A stretch of DNA of 64,000 bases from Microbacterium oxydans (GCF_900095745.1 NZ_FMIR01000018.1:310001-374000); one strand, 5' to 3'. Numbered from the stretch's first letter, positions 42,045 through 51,112 are shown. The notes: a model not told the origin generated them from the sequence alone. Program-made: numbers and translations.

Positions 42045-42071
42045 CCCACGTACCCCTTTCTCGATGTGCAC

Positions 42072-42101
42072 ACTCTATGGGGTAGCTGGGACGCATGTAA
42101 A
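42072..42101 (-). promoter_or_regulatory. Promoter of the BldC-like gene
   Basis: On the minus strand TTTACA (42096-42101) and TAGAGT (42072-42077) are separated by 18 bp. The predicted transcript starts near 42064, leaving a leader of about 20 nt with AAAGGGG before the ATG at 42044. Confidence 0.6.
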
Positions 42102-42107
42102 CCCATG

Positions 42108-42146
42108 TGGCCCGTGTGATCAGCGGGACGAAGCGCACACGGCCCA
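42108..42146 (-). terminator. Stem-loop after the TetR gene
   Basis: TGGCCCGTGTG (42108-42118) pairs with CACACGGCCCA (42136-42146) in 10 of 11 positions over a 17-nt loop, just past the TetR stop at 42161 and just before the BldC-like promoter. Confidence 0.55.
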
Positions 42147-42160
42147 CGCCGCGAGCGGGG

Positions 42161-43093
42161 TCAGGCCGGCTTCTTCACCTTGGCCAGTCGTTCCCGCGCC
42201 TCGCGAAGCGCCTGTCGCTCGACCTTGTGAGCCGTGCGCAGAGCCTTCTCCGCGTCGCGCACCGCCCTCTGTGCTTCTTTCAGGCGGCGGTCTCCCGCGA
42301 GCTCGGCGGGCTCGAGGTCGACCCACTCGGTTGCCGCGGACCGCGTCTCGCCACGGTCGAGTCCGGCGATGTAGGCGGCCACGCCGTCGAGCGTCCGCTC
42401 GACCCCGAAGCGGAACGGATCGGCGACAGAGAGGAACACATCATCCTGGATCGCGCGTCGCAGAGCCGGGAACTCCTCGGCGGTGATCACCCGATCGAAG
42501 AGTGCGGCCTCGCGCGCGGAGACCTCGTCAGGCGTGAGCCCGCTGCCGCGGGCCTGTTCCGTGTAGCCGGCCTGCACGATTCCGCACCAGCGGGCATGCC
42601 CCGTCATGGCGAGCGCGACGGCCAGCCGCTCCTCGGCAGTCAGTGGGGTCTCTTCGAGAGCGGCGAGTCCTGCATCGAGCCAGGCGGAGCTGTTCGGGGT
42701 GATCGGCGATCCGGTGATCGGCAGCGAGAGCATCCAGGGGTGGCGCAAGTAGAGCATGATCTGCGCCTCGTAGAGCGCCAGCAGCCGCCCGCGCCATCCG
42801 TCCACCTCGAGGTGGCTCTCGGGCGGAAGCCCTGTCGCCTCCTCCTGCATCAGCAGCAGCAGGTCATCCTTGGCCGTCACGTAGCGATAGAGGGACATCG
42901 GTGTGAAGCCGAGCTTCGCCGCCACCGCCGCCATCGACACGGCACCGATCCCCTCGGCATCGGCCAGCTCGACGGCGGCGTCGACGATCTTCTCGACGCT
43001 CATCTCCCGCTTGGGTCCGCGCTGCGGATTGGCGGCGACGCCCCAGGCGAGCGCGATCCCCCGCGGCAGCTCCGGCGGTTCGGTCTCAGTCAT
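42161..43093 (-). CDS. TetR/AcrR-family regulator with coiled-coil tail
   Basis: A 310-residue regulator, longer than most TetR proteins. The HTH is at about residues 30-80 (SVEKIVDAAVELADAEGIGA, then AVAAKLGFTPMSLYRYVTAK), followed by a TetR_C_1-like ligand domain and a charged C-terminal helix (RRLKEAQRAVRDAEKALRTA). The ligand domain is of the type seen in regulators of DrrAB-like drug exporters. It diverges from such an exporter at 43197 across a perfect dyad (43109-43127), so repression of the exporter and of itself is likely. Confidence 0.87.
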   Translation of the reverse strand: MTETEPPELPRGIALAWGVAANPQRGPKREMSVEKIVDAAVELADAEGIGAVSMAAVAAKLGFTPMSLYRYVTAKDDLLLLMQEEATGLPPESHLEVDGWRGRLLALYEAQIMLYLRHPWMLSLPITGSPITPNSSAWLDAGLAALEETPLTAEERLAVALAMTGHARWCGIVQAGYTEQARGSGLTPDEVSAREAALFDRVITAEEFPALRRAIQDDVFLSVADPFRFGVERTLDGVAAYIAGLDRGETRSAATEWVDLEPAELAGDRRLKEAQRAVRDAEKALRTAHKVERQALREARERLAKVKKPA

Positions 43094-43108
43094 GGCCTCA
43101 TCTTACTT

Positions 43109-43127
43109 CTGTTTATTTCATAAACAG
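43109..43127. promoter_or_regulatory. TetR operator between tetR and drrA-like genes
   Basis: CTGTTTAT, TTC, ATAAACAG is a perfect 8-bp dyad in the 103-bp divergent gap. Further along, three related words (TCATACACAGTT, TCGTACACAGTT, TCATACGCAG) recur between 43138 and 43183 and may be added half-sites or promoter parts. Confidence 0.7.
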
Positions 43128-43196
43128 TGTGTTACCGTCATACACAGTTGCGTTGCTCGTACACAGTTTTTGTCATACGCAGAAAGGAATCGCCTG

Positions 43197-44090
43197 ATGG
43201 ACACAGCCATCGAGGTGCGAGGCCTGCACAAGGCCTTCGCCCAGAAGACCGTCGTCGACGGCTTGGACTTCGCCGTCGGACGCGGCGAGGTCTTCGCCCT
43301 GCTCGGACCCAACGGGGCCGGCAAGACGACGACGATCAACATCCTCACCACGCTCACCACCGCGGACACCGGTGTGGCGACCGTCGCCGGATGGGACGTG
43401 CGCACGCACGCGGTCGACGTGCAGCGCCGCATCAGCCTCACCGGTCAGGCAGCGGCCGTCGACGACGCGCTGACGGCGACGGAGAACGTGGTCATGTTCG
43501 CCCGGCTCGCCGGCCTCGGCCGCGCCGCCGCCAAGCGTCGCGCCACCGACCTGATTGCCCAGTTCGACCTGACCGATGCCGCCACCCGCACCGTGCGCAC
43601 GTTTTCCGGGGGGATGCGCCGCCGACTCGACCTGGCCCTGAGCTTCGTCGTGACGCCGGAGGTGCTGTTCCTCGACGAACCGACGACCGGTCTCGACACG
43701 CGGAGCCGCCGCGATCTGTGGGACATCATCCGGATGCTCGCGGCCTCCGGCACCACGGTGTTCCTCACGACGCAGTACCTGGAGGAGGCCGACCAGCTCG
43801 CCGACCGGATCGCCGTGCTGCACGACGGCCGCATCGCCGCGCTCGGCACACCCGCGGAGCTGAAGGCGCGCATCGGCGGAGACACCGTCGAGCTCCATGA
43901 CGACGCTGGCGTGCTCGCCCGCCAGATCCCCACCGATGGCACGGTCGCCGACCTGCGGCGAGCGCTCGACCTGCTCGACGAGGAGGGCGCCGACGGCGTC
44001 GTCACGCTGCGACGCCCCACCCTCGACGACGTGTTCCTCGCCGTCACCTCGCCCGCCTCCACCCCTCGCCCCGTGAAGGAGAACGTATGA
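43197..44090 (+). CDS. Daunorubicin-resistance-type ABC exporter ATPase (DrrA-like)
   Basis: A 297-residue ATPase with Walker A GPNGAGKTTT, signature FSGGMRRRLDLALS, Walker B VLFLDEPTTGLDTRSR and switch TTQYLEEADQLADRI, all characteristic of the DrrA group. The C-terminal part (GADGVVTLRRPTLDDVFLAV) matches the DrrA-specific tail. The ATG at 43197 is preceded by AAAGGAA. It overlaps the permease gene by ATGA. Together they should export a hydrophobic compound under control of the divergent TetR protein. Confidence 0.93.
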   Translation: MDTAIEVRGLHKAFAQKTVVDGLDFAVGRGEVFALLGPNGAGKTTTINILTTLTTADTGVATVAGWDVRTHAVDVQRRISLTGQAAAVDDALTATENVVMFARLAGLGRAAAKRRATDLIAQFDLTDAATRTVRTFSGGMRRRLDLALSFVVTPEVLFLDEPTTGLDTRSRRDLWDIIRMLAASGTTVFLTTQYLEEADQLADRIAVLHDGRIAALGTPAELKARIGGDTVELHDDAGVLARQIPTDGTVADLRRALDLLDEEGADGVVTLRRPTLDDVFLAVTSPASTPRPVKENV

Positions 44091-44914
44091 ACGCCACCTT
44101 GGCCGCGCCTCGAGCGACGGCATCCGCCCACTCCGCGCCCACTCCCCGACCGAGGCTGCGCGGATTCACCGCCGAGGCCGTCTTCGTCGGACGGAGCCTG
44201 CGGCACTCCGTCCGCGACGGTGAATCGCTGCTGATGGCGATCATGCTGCCGGTGATGCTCATGCTCATGTTCACCTGGGTCTTCGGCGGCGCCATCGACC
44301 CGTCGGGCGCCTACGTCGACTACGTCGTGCCGGGCATCATCCTGACGTGCGCCGGCTTCGGGGCATCGTCCACCGCCGTGTATGTCGCGAACGACATGCG
44401 CACCGGCATCATCGATCGGATCCGCACAATGCCGCTACGTGCGGGCGCCGTGCTCACCGGGCACGTCGTCGCGAGTGTGTTGCGGAACCTGATCGCCACC
44501 GCGATCGTGATCGGCGTCGGCGTGCTGGTCGGATTCCGACCCACCGCGAGCCTCGGGGAATGGATCGCGTTCGCGGGCCTCATCACCCTCTACATCCTCG
44601 CGATCACGTACCTGTTCGCGGCCATCGGTCTCGCCGCGGGAAGCCCCGAGGGCGCGAACGGCTACGGATTCGTCCTCCTGTTCCTGCCGTATCTCTCCAG
44701 CGCATTCGTGCCCGTCGCGAGCATGCCGGAGTGGCTGCAGCCGATCGCGGCCAATCAGCCGATCACGCCCATCGTCGAGACGATCCGCGCCCTCCTGATG
44801 GATACGCCCCTACAGGGCGAGGCATGGTGGGCGATCGGCTGGTGCCTGGTCATCCTGCTGATCGCGGTGACGTGGGGCGCGTGGCTCTTCCGCCGCAAGG
44901 CGGGACGTCGCTGA
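44087..44914 (+). CDS. ABC-2-type exporter permease (DrrB-like)
   Basis: A 275-residue membrane protein with six TM segments and the ABC-2 signature near SSAFVPVASMPEWLQPIAAN followed by QPITPIVETIRALLMD, as in DrrB. Its start overlaps the DrrA-like stop (ATGA), indicating coupling. It forms the channel of the exporter. Substrate unknown. Confidence 0.92.
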   Translation: MNATLAAPRATASAHSAPTPRPRLRGFTAEAVFVGRSLRHSVRDGESLLMAIMLPVMLMLMFTWVFGGAIDPSGAYVDYVVPGIILTCAGFGASSTAVYVANDMRTGIIDRIRTMPLRAGAVLTGHVVASVLRNLIATAIVIGVGVLVGFRPTASLGEWIAFAGLITLYILAITYLFAAIGLAAGSPEGANGYGFVLLFLPYLSSAFVPVASMPEWLQPIAANQPITPIVETIRALLMDTPLQGEAWWAIGWCLVILLIAVTWGAWLFRRKAGRR

Positions 44915-44929
44915 GGATGCCTGGACGTC

Positions 44930-45337
44930 TCAGGCGCCGAGGCGCTTGAGCGCGTTGGCGACGGCATGCTTCGCGGAGGCCGCGGCACGACCGACGACCT
45001 CGGCGGCGTGCGCGGCGCTGTCGTTCACGGGGTAATCGATGTCGGGGGCCTCGTCGCCGTACGCATCGACGAGGAAGGGGACCAGCCAGTCGTCGACGAC
45101 CTCGAGCGGTTCGACGGCGAGACTGTAGAAACGACGCTGTCCGTCTTCGCGCACGGAGACCAGCTCGGCGTCGCGCAACACCTTCAGATGCTTCGACACG
45201 GTGGGCTGGCTGATGCCGAGATCGGCGACGATCTGGCTGACGCTGGTGCCCGTCTCTCCTTCGTCCGTGCGTCGCAGCAGGAGCTGGAGGATGTCGCGCC
45301 TCGTACCGTCTGCGATCACGTCGAAGATGTCCGTCAT
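44930..45337 (-). CDS. ArsR-family HTH regulator
   Basis: A 135-residue winged-helix protein: IFDVIADGTRRDILQLLLRR, LGISQPTVSKHLKVLRDAEL and VSVREDGQRRFYSLAVEPLE are classic ArsR features. The metal-binding ELCVC motif is absent, so it likely senses something other than thiophilic metals, or is a SdpR-type regulator. An extra C-terminal helix (VVGRAAASAKHAVANALKRL) is present. It diverges from trkH and is convergent with drrB. Confidence 0.87.
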   Translation of the reverse strand: MTDIFDVIADGTRRDILQLLLRRTDEGETGTSVSQIVADLGISQPTVSKHLKVLRDAELVSVREDGQRRFYSLAVEPLEVVDDWLVPFLVDAYGDEAPDIDYPVNDSAAHAAEVVGRAAASAKHAVANALKRLGA

Positions 45338-45392
45338 GTGATCAGGGTAGTCGGCTCCGGCACGGAGTACCATGACGAAGGCTCGGCGACTG

Positions 45393-45412
45393 GCGCCGCG
45401 TGTCCGCGGCGC
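45393..45412 (+). other. GC hairpin in the trkH leader
   Basis: GCGCCGCG and CGCGGCGC form an 8-bp perfect stem with a TGTC loop, 31 nt upstream of the trkH ATG. Too small for a known potassium or c-di-AMP riboswitch; role unclear. Confidence 0.35.
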
Positions 45413-45443
45413 GCGGGCGAGAGAGAATCACGAGGGGGCAGCG

Positions 45444-46874
45444 ATGTCGGGCATCGTTTCGGCGTCGTCCCCACGACAGGCCCTCAAAGGCGCCGCCGGC
45501 CGGGTGAAGCACCTCGTCACCTCGTCGCCGTCCCGCTTCGCGATCGTCGTGTTCGCGCTCCTGATCCTCGTGTTCACGGTGCTGCTGTCGCTGCCGATCG
45601 CGTCCGCGAGCGGCACGGTCACACCGCTGAGTGATGCGCTCTTCACCGCCGTGTCGACGATCTGCGTCACCGGCCTCGCCACCGTCGACATGGCCAACCA
45701 CTGGTCCCCCTTCGGCCACGTCCTGATCTTCCTCGGCGTGAACATCGGCGCCCTCGGCGTCCTCACGCTCGCGTCTCTCATGGGGATGCTGATCTCCAAG
45801 CGTCTCGGCCTGCGGGCCAAGCTGTTGGCAGCGGGCGACACCAACCCTCTGCGGGCACACGGCGGAGTGGTGAACGAGAGCCAGACCGTACGACTCGGTG
45901 AGGTCGGCCAACTGCTGACCACGGTCGCCGTGTCGGCCCTCATCATCGAGGCGTCGTTGGCGGCCCTGCTGTACCCGGCACTGGTGATGGCGAAGGTCGA
46001 CCCCATCGCCGCGCTCTGGGAGGCGCCGTACTTCGCGGCCATGGCGTTCACGAACACCGGGTTCGCGCCGAACGACGGCGGCGTCGCGGTGTTCGCGGAC
46101 GACTACCTCGTGCTGTTCCTCCTCATGGTGGGCGTGTTCCTCGGCAGCATCGGCTTCCCCGTCATCTATACCCTCGCCAAGCACGTCTGGCACGTGAAGC
46201 GGTGGTCGCTGCACACCAAGCTGACGCTCGTCACCACCGTGCTGCTGTTCATCCTGGGCGCCGCCGTCTTCGTCGTGCTCGAGTTCAACAACCCGAAGAC
46301 GTTCGGGTCGATGGACGCGGCCGACACCACGTTCCAAGCCTTCTTCCTCTCCGCCATGACCAGATCCGGCGGCTTCAACGTGATCGAGATGGACGATCTG
46401 AACGGCTCGTCGCTGCTCGCCGCCAGCATGCTCATGTTCGTCGGTGGCGGTTCCGCCTCGACCGCCGGCGGCATCAAGGTCACCACTCTCGCCGTGCTCG
46501 CGATCGCCGTCTGGTCCGAGGCCAAGGGCCGCCAGTCGGTCGAGGCCTTCGGCCGCCGCATCCCCAGCGACGTGCAGCGCGTGGCCCTCAGCGTCGTCGC
46601 GTGGGGTGCCACCATCGTGGCGCTGTCGACCGTCACGATCGCCCAGATCACCAAAGACGACATCAGTCATGTGCTGTTCGACGTCATCTCGGCGTTCGGC
46701 ACGGTCGGTCTGTCCACGGGCCTCACGGCAGAGCTCCCCGATTCGGCTTCCTACGTCATGGCCGCGACCATCTTCATGGGGCGCGTTGGTACAGTGACAC
46801 TCGCCGCGGCGGTTGCCGCGACATCGCGAACGCAGTACTACTCACTGCCCGTGGAAAGGCCGATCGTTGGTTGA
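45444..46874 (+). CDS. Potassium-uptake channel subunit TrkH/KtrB
   Basis: A 476-residue membrane protein with the four-repeat SKT layout. Selectivity-filter segments include STICVTGLATVDMAN, AFTNTGFAPNDGG, MTRSGGFNVIE and SAFGTVGLSTGL. It forms the potassium-conducting subunit that works with the TrkA/KtrA ring encoded directly downstream. The ATG at 45444 has GAGGGGG upstream and replaces a longer open frame. Its last codons overlap the TTG start of trkA, so the two are coupled. Confidence 0.93.
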   Translation: MSGIVSASSPRQALKGAAGRVKHLVTSSPSRFAIVVFALLILVFTVLLSLPIASASGTVTPLSDALFTAVSTICVTGLATVDMANHWSPFGHVLIFLGVNIGALGVLTLASLMGMLISKRLGLRAKLLAAGDTNPLRAHGGVVNESQTVRLGEVGQLLTTVAVSALIIEASLAALLYPALVMAKVDPIAALWEAPYFAAMAFTNTGFAPNDGGVAVFADDYLVLFLLMVGVFLGSIGFPVIYTLAKHVWHVKRWSLHTKLTLVTTVLLFILGAAVFVVLEFNNPKTFGSMDAADTTFQAFFLSAMTRSGGFNVIEMDDLNGSSLLAASMLMFVGGGSASTAGGIKVTTLAVLAIAVWSEAKGRQSVEAFGRRIPSDVQRVALSVVAWGATIVALSTVTIAQITKDDISHVLFDVISAFGTVGLSTGLTAELPDSASYVMAATIFMGRVGTVTLAAAVAATSRTQYYSLPVERPIVG

Positions 46875-47538
46875 AGTCCTCCGGGGCGACGCTCCCGTCC
46901 TCGTCATCGGTCTCGGTCGGTTCGGCGCTGCCTGCGCGGGAGAGCTCGACCGCCTCGACCGCGAGGTGCTCGCGATCGACGACAACCTCGAGCTCGTGCA
47001 GAAGTGGTCCGACCGGGTCACCCACACGGTGCAGGCCGACGCGAAGAACATCGACGCCCTCCGTCAGATCGGCGCCCAGGACTTCCAGGTCGCCGTCGTC
47101 GCGGTCGGCTCCTCGATCGAGGCGTCCGTGCTGATCACCGCGAACCTCGTCGACCTGAAGGTGCCGCAGATCTGGGCCAAGGCCGTCTCGCAGTCCCACG
47201 GCAAGATCCTTGCCCGTGTCGGCGCGAACCACGTCATCTACCCGGAGCGCGAGGCCGGTGAGCGCGTCGCGCACCTCGTGAGCGGGCGGATGCTCGACTT
47301 CATCCGCTTCGACGACGACTTCGTCCTCGCCAAGATGTACCCGCCGAAGTTCATCCGCGGCGTCGGCCTCAACGAGTCGGGCGTGCGCTCGAAGTACAAG
47401 GTCACGGTCGTCGGCGTGAAGAGTCCGGGCAAGCCTTTCCGCTACGCCGAGGCGAACACCATCGTCACGAACCACGACCTCATCATCGTCTCGGGGACCA
47501 ACAGCGACATCGAGCGCTTCGCCGGCCTCGACCGCTGA
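46867..47538 (+). CDS. Potassium-uptake regulatory subunit TrkA/KtrA
   Basis: A 223-residue cytosolic protein with an RCK_N Rossmann domain (VLVIGLGRFGAACAGELDRL; GxGxxG at residues 15-20) and a C-terminal RCK_C domain (LAKMYPPKFIRGVGLNESGV, then TNHDLIIVSGTNSDIERFAG). It gates TrkH in response to nucleotide binding. No ATG or GTG is available near the Rossmann start; the TTG at 46867, overlapping the trkH stop by 8 nt with GGAAAGG upstream, is the best start. Confidence 0.92.
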   Translation: MVEVLRGDAPVLVIGLGRFGAACAGELDRLDREVLAIDDNLELVQKWSDRVTHTVQADAKNIDALRQIGAQDFQVAVVAVGSSIEASVLITANLVDLKVPQIWAKAVSQSHGKILARVGANHVIYPEREAGERVAHLVSGRMLDFIRFDDDFVLAKMYPPKFIRGVGLNESGVRSKYKVTVVGVKSPGKPFRYAEANTIVTNHDLIIVSGTNSDIERFAGLDR

Positions 47539-47615
47539 CCTCGGAGACGTCCGATCCCTCGACTCCCCCTCGCGGCGGATGCACCGTCGTGCACGGCCGT
47601 GGTGGGATGGGACGC

Positions 47616-48392
47616 ATGACCGACAACGCAGCGGCCCCTCCCGTCCTCGCCCTCCGCGGGCTCCGCAAGCAATTCGGGCAGAAGATCGCGGTCGATGACC
47701 TCTCCCTCGATGTGCCGGCCGGATCCATGCTCGGGCTCCTCGGCCCCAACGGCGCGGGCAAGACCACGACCCTCGCCATGACCACGGGTCTGCTGCGGCC
47801 GGATGCCGGCGCCGCGTGGGTCCTGGGCGCCGACGTGTGGCAGAACCCTGCCGACGCGAAGGCCCGGATGGGCGTGCTCCCCGACGGAATCCGCATGCTC
47901 GACCGCCTCACCGGTGCCGAACTGCTGCGCTACACCGGACTGCTGCGCGGCATGGCCGAAGCCGAGGTCGTCTCTCGCAGTGACGAGCTCCTGGCCGCGC
48001 TCGGCCTCACCGACGCTCGAGACCGACTCGTGGTCGACTACTCGGCAGGCATGCGCAAGAAGATCGGTCTGGCATGCGCGCTGATCCACGCGCCTCGCCT
48101 GCTGATCCTCGACGAGCCGCTGGAAGCCGTCGACCCGGTGTCCGGCGAGACGATCCGGCAGATCCTGCGGGCGTTCGTCGACGGTGGCGGCACCGTGGTG
48201 CTGTCCAGCCACGTGATGGAGCTCGTCGAGTCGATGTGCGATCGGGTCGCGATCGTCGCCGAGGGACGCCTGCTCGCGAACGGGACGCTCGACGAGGTGC
48301 GCGCCGGACTGTCGCTGCAGCAGCGGTTCCTCGCCCTGGTGGGGGCGCATGACCTCGGGACGGAGACGCTCGCATGGTTGCGCTCCTCGTAA
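47616..48392 (+). CDS. ABC exporter ATPase
   Basis: A 258-residue ATPase with Walker A GPNGAGKTTT, a signature in the form YSAGMRKKIGLACAL, Walker B LLILDEPLEAVDP and switch SSHVMELVESMCDRV. The ABC signature SAGMR in place of SGGMR is a mild variation. It is of the CcmA/YxlF exporter type. The ATG at 47616 is chosen over an upstream ATG on the basis of spacing to GGGACGC. It overlaps the permease gene by 19 nt. Confidence 0.9.
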   Translation: MTDNAAAPPVLALRGLRKQFGQKIAVDDLSLDVPAGSMLGLLGPNGAGKTTTLAMTTGLLRPDAGAAWVLGADVWQNPADAKARMGVLPDGIRMLDRLTGAELLRYTGLLRGMAEAEVVSRSDELLAALGLTDARDRLVVDYSAGMRKKIGLACALIHAPRLLILDEPLEAVDPVSGETIRQILRAFVDGGGTVVLSSHVMELVESMCDRVAIVAEGRLLANGTLDEVRAGLSLQQRFLALVGAHDLGTETLAWLRSS

Positions 48393-49966
48393 GCCTGCGC
48401 TGGCGCCAGCTGCGCCATCAGCTGTCGCGCAATCCCTGGATGATCGTCACCCTGGTCATCACCGGGCTGTTCGCGCTCGGATTCCTCGCCGCATTGACGG
48501 CAGGACTGGTGGCACTGCGGTTCGCCGCCCCCGACGCCGCCGTCACCGCGCTCGTGCTGGCGGGCGCGGTCATCGTCCTCGGGTGGTGGATCGGGTCGAT
48601 CCTGGTCAGCGCCGACGACTCGCTCGCACCGGAGCGGTTCGCGCTCCTCCCCCTGACCGCCCGCTCCCTGCTGCCGGGCTTCGTCGTCGCGGGGGCGACG
48701 ACGGTGGGCGGCATCGGCACCACCCTCGCACTCCTCCTCATGCTCCTCGGGTGGTCGGTGAGCCTGCCCGCACTGTTGACCGCGCTGATCATGATCCCCG
48801 TCGCCGTCGCCACCTGCGTGCTCGGCGCCCGCGTGGTGAGCGGTGTGCTGGCCGGCTGGCTCGCCCGACGCAGCGCCCGCGACCTGGTGGTGATCGTCGG
48901 CGTGGTGCTCCTCTCCTCGTCCGGTGTTTTGCTCAACGTGGGGATCGGCGCGCTGGTCCGGGTGAACGATGTCGGCGGAGCGTTCACCACCATCGCCGAC
49001 ATCGCCGCGTGGACACCGGTGGGCGCCGTCTTCGGCGTATCCGGATCCGTCGCTCAGGGCGACCTCCTCACCGCGGCACTCCGTCTGCTCATCGCCCTCG
49101 CCACGGTCGCGGCACTGTGGTTCGCGGCACAGGGCCTGCTCGCTGCGCGGCTGGTCGCCCCCATCCAGGACACGGGCGGCGGACGCGTGCGCTCGGTCGG
49201 GCTGCTCGATCGGGTACTGCCGGCCAGCCCGGTCGGTGCGATCGCCGCCCGCACGCTGCGGTACTTCCGGCGGGACCCCCGGCAGATCGTGAACATCGTG
49301 ATGCTCCTGCTGCTGCCCGCGATCTTCATCGGCCTCTCCCTGATGAACGGCTTGCAGGACGAGTCCATCGGATTCGGTCCGGCCATCATCCTCATCCCGA
49401 CGATCAACGCGCTCCTCACCGGCACGATCATGCAGATGGCGATCGCCTACGACAACGACGCGGTCGCCGCGCACATCCTGAACGGCGTCAGCGGTGCGGC
49501 GGACCGGGCAGGGCGACTGCTCGGATTCGGGCTGATCGCGATTCCCGTGACGCTGCTGTTGTGCGCCGCCACCTGCCTGATCGCCGGCCGATGGGACCTG
49601 CTCCCCGCAAGCATCGGGTCTGCCTTCGGCCTGACGGCGATCTCGGCAGGCGCCGGGGCCTGGGTGGGCAGCTTCCTTCCGGGTCGGGCGCCCGCACCCG
49701 AGGCGAACCCCCTCGGCCGCGGCTCTTCCGGTGGCGTGCAGTCGCTGCTGGCGATGATCATCATCGGACCGATCACGCTCGTGCTCGGGGCGCCGTCGCT
49801 CGGTTTCGCGATCGCGGGCATCTGGAATCCTGCGCTCGGCTGGGTGAGTCTCGGCTGCGGTGTCGTGCTCGGCGCCGCGGCTCTGTGGGGCGGGGCGGTG
49901 CTGGGCGGCAGCATCCTGAACCGGCGCTGGCCGGAAGTTCTCGCCGAGGTCTCCAGCGAGAGCTGA
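48374..49966 (+). CDS. ABC exporter permease
   Basis: A 530-residue membrane protein with about twelve TM segments (WMIVTLVITGLFALGFLAAL, IVNIVMLLLLPAIFIGLSLM, SLLAMIIIGPITLVLGAPSL and others). It is a large, single-chain permease for the ATPase that it overlaps. Long permeases of this kind in actinobacteria are poorly characterised; the substrate is unknown. Confidence 0.85.
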   Translation: MVALLVSLRWRQLRHQLSRNPWMIVTLVITGLFALGFLAALTAGLVALRFAAPDAAVTALVLAGAVIVLGWWIGSILVSADDSLAPERFALLPLTARSLLPGFVVAGATTVGGIGTTLALLLMLLGWSVSLPALLTALIMIPVAVATCVLGARVVSGVLAGWLARRSARDLVVIVGVVLLSSSGVLLNVGIGALVRVNDVGGAFTTIADIAAWTPVGAVFGVSGSVAQGDLLTAALRLLIALATVAALWFAAQGLLAARLVAPIQDTGGGRVRSVGLLDRVLPASPVGAIAARTLRYFRRDPRQIVNIVMLLLLPAIFIGLSLMNGLQDESIGFGPAIILIPTINALLTGTIMQMAIAYDNDAVAAHILNGVSGAADRAGRLLGFGLIAIPVTLLLCAATCLIAGRWDLLPASIGSAFGLTAISAGAGAWVGSFLPGRAPAPEANPLGRGSSGGVQSLLAMIIIGPITLVLGAPSLGFAIAGIWNPALGWVSLGCGVVLGAAALWGGAVLGGSILNRRWPEVLAEVSSES

Positions 49967-49981
49967 GCGGGGGTCGGGCGG

Positions 49982-50269
49982 TCAGGCGTCGATGTCGAGG
50001 ACGAGTTCGACCACGTCATCGACGCCCAGACCCTCGCGGTCCTGGAGCACCTTCTTGATCGGCACGATGTAGCCACCGTCCTTCGGCCAGAGGGCCGTGG
50101 TCACGGTGGTGGAGCCGATGGTGACGGATGCGGGGATCATCCCCCACCCGTACGTGACGATCGACGCGACATCGTGGATCATCTCGCTCTCGGCCGGCGG
50201 CACGGTGACGAAGTGGAACGGCGCCGGCCCGCGCCAGTACCAGATGACTCCCTCGATCCGCAGCTGCAT
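49982..50269 (-). CDS. DUF1905-family protein
   Basis: A 95-residue single-domain protein that matches DUF1905: VIWYWRGPAPFHFVTVPPAE, TYGWGMIPASVTIGSTTVTT and ALWPKDGGYIVPIKKVLQDR. The family folds as a small beta barrel of unknown function, sometimes fused to an OmdA-like domain that is absent here. It starts 3 nt after the proC stop, so the two are likely co-transcribed. Confidence 0.85.
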   Translation of the reverse strand: MQLRIEGVIWYWRGPAPFHFVTVPPAESEMIHDVASIVTYGWGMIPASVTIGSTTVTTALWPKDGGYIVPIKKVLQDREGLGVDDVVELVLDIDA

Positions 50270-50272
50270 GGC

Positions 50273-51112
50273 TCAGGCCCCGGCGGCGAGTTCCTTCGCC
50301 CGTGCGAGGGCTGCGGCCGCGGCATCCGCGAAGGTACGGTCGAGCTGCGCGTCCTGCAGAACGGCGACCGCACGCTCGGTGGTTCCCTTGGGGCTCGTGA
50401 CGCGACGCCGCAGCTCGGCGGGGGCCTCCCCCGACGCGTCGAGCAGCGCGGTCGCGCCGATGAAGGTCTGCTCCACCATCAGCCTGGCGTCGGCCTCGGC
50501 GAAGCCCATGTCGATAGCGGCCTTCGTGAACTCCTCGATCAGCAGGTACACGTAGGCGGGGCCGGAGCCCGAGATCGTGGACAGCGCGTCGATCTGCGAC
50601 TCCGGAACCTCGACGACCGCGCCGACGGTCTCGAACAGCCGGCGGACGAGGGCGAGATCCTCGGCTGTGGCGGCGGAACCGGCAGCGAGCCCCGTGACGC
50701 CCTTGCGCACGGTCGACGGCGTGTTCGGCATCGAGCGGATGACGCGGGCGTCGGCGCCGAGCACGTCGGCGAAGGTCTGGAGCGTGACGCCGGCGGCGAC
50801 GCTCACCACGATCGCGTCGTCCGTCAGGTGCGGAGCGATCTCGCGCAGCAGGTCGGGCACCATCGCGGGCTTGACGCCGACCAGCACGATCCGCGCGCTA
50901 GCGGCGGCCTCGGCGTTGCCGTCCGGCCGTTCGGCGAGCGCGATACTCGTGACCCCGTCGAGGCCGGCGAACGCCTCGGCCTTCTCCGCGGTGCGGTTCG
51001 TCGCGGTGATCCCGCCGTCGATCCGGATGCCGGAGGCGACCACACCCCGGAGGATCGCACCGCCCATCGAACCGGCACCGAGAAAAGCGAGAGAAGGAAG
51101 CGAGTGAGCCAT
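50273..51112 (-). CDS. proC: Pyrroline-5-carboxylate reductase
   Basis: A 279-residue enzyme for the last step of proline synthesis, reducing pyrroline-5-carboxylate with NAD(P)H. The N-terminal Rossmann motif is AFLGAGSMGGAIL, the domain junction is RSMPNTPSTVRKGVTGLAAG, and the C-terminal dimer domain carries DALSTISGSGPAYVYLLIEE and ALLDASGEAPAELRRRVTSP, ending in KGTTERAV. All are standard for ProC. It is divergent from the CDF transporter. Confidence 0.95.
   Translation of the reverse strand: MAHSLPSLAFLGAGSMGGAILRGVVASGIRIDGGITATNRTAEKAEAFAGLDGVTSIALAERPDGNAEAAASARIVLVGVKPAMVPDLLREIAPHLTDDAIVVSVAAGVTLQTFADVLGADARVIRSMPNTPSTVRKGVTGLAAGSAATAEDLALVRRLFETVGAVVEVPESQIDALSTISGSGPAYVYLLIEEFTKAAIDMGFAEADARLMVEQTFIGATALLDASGEAPAELRRRVTSPKGTTERAVAVLQDAQLDRTFADAAAAALARAKELAAGA

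Noticed and set aside
45338-45443. c-di-AMP or potassium riboswitch before trkH
   Set aside because: The gap is only 106 bp, shared with a divergent gene, and holds just one 8-bp hairpin.
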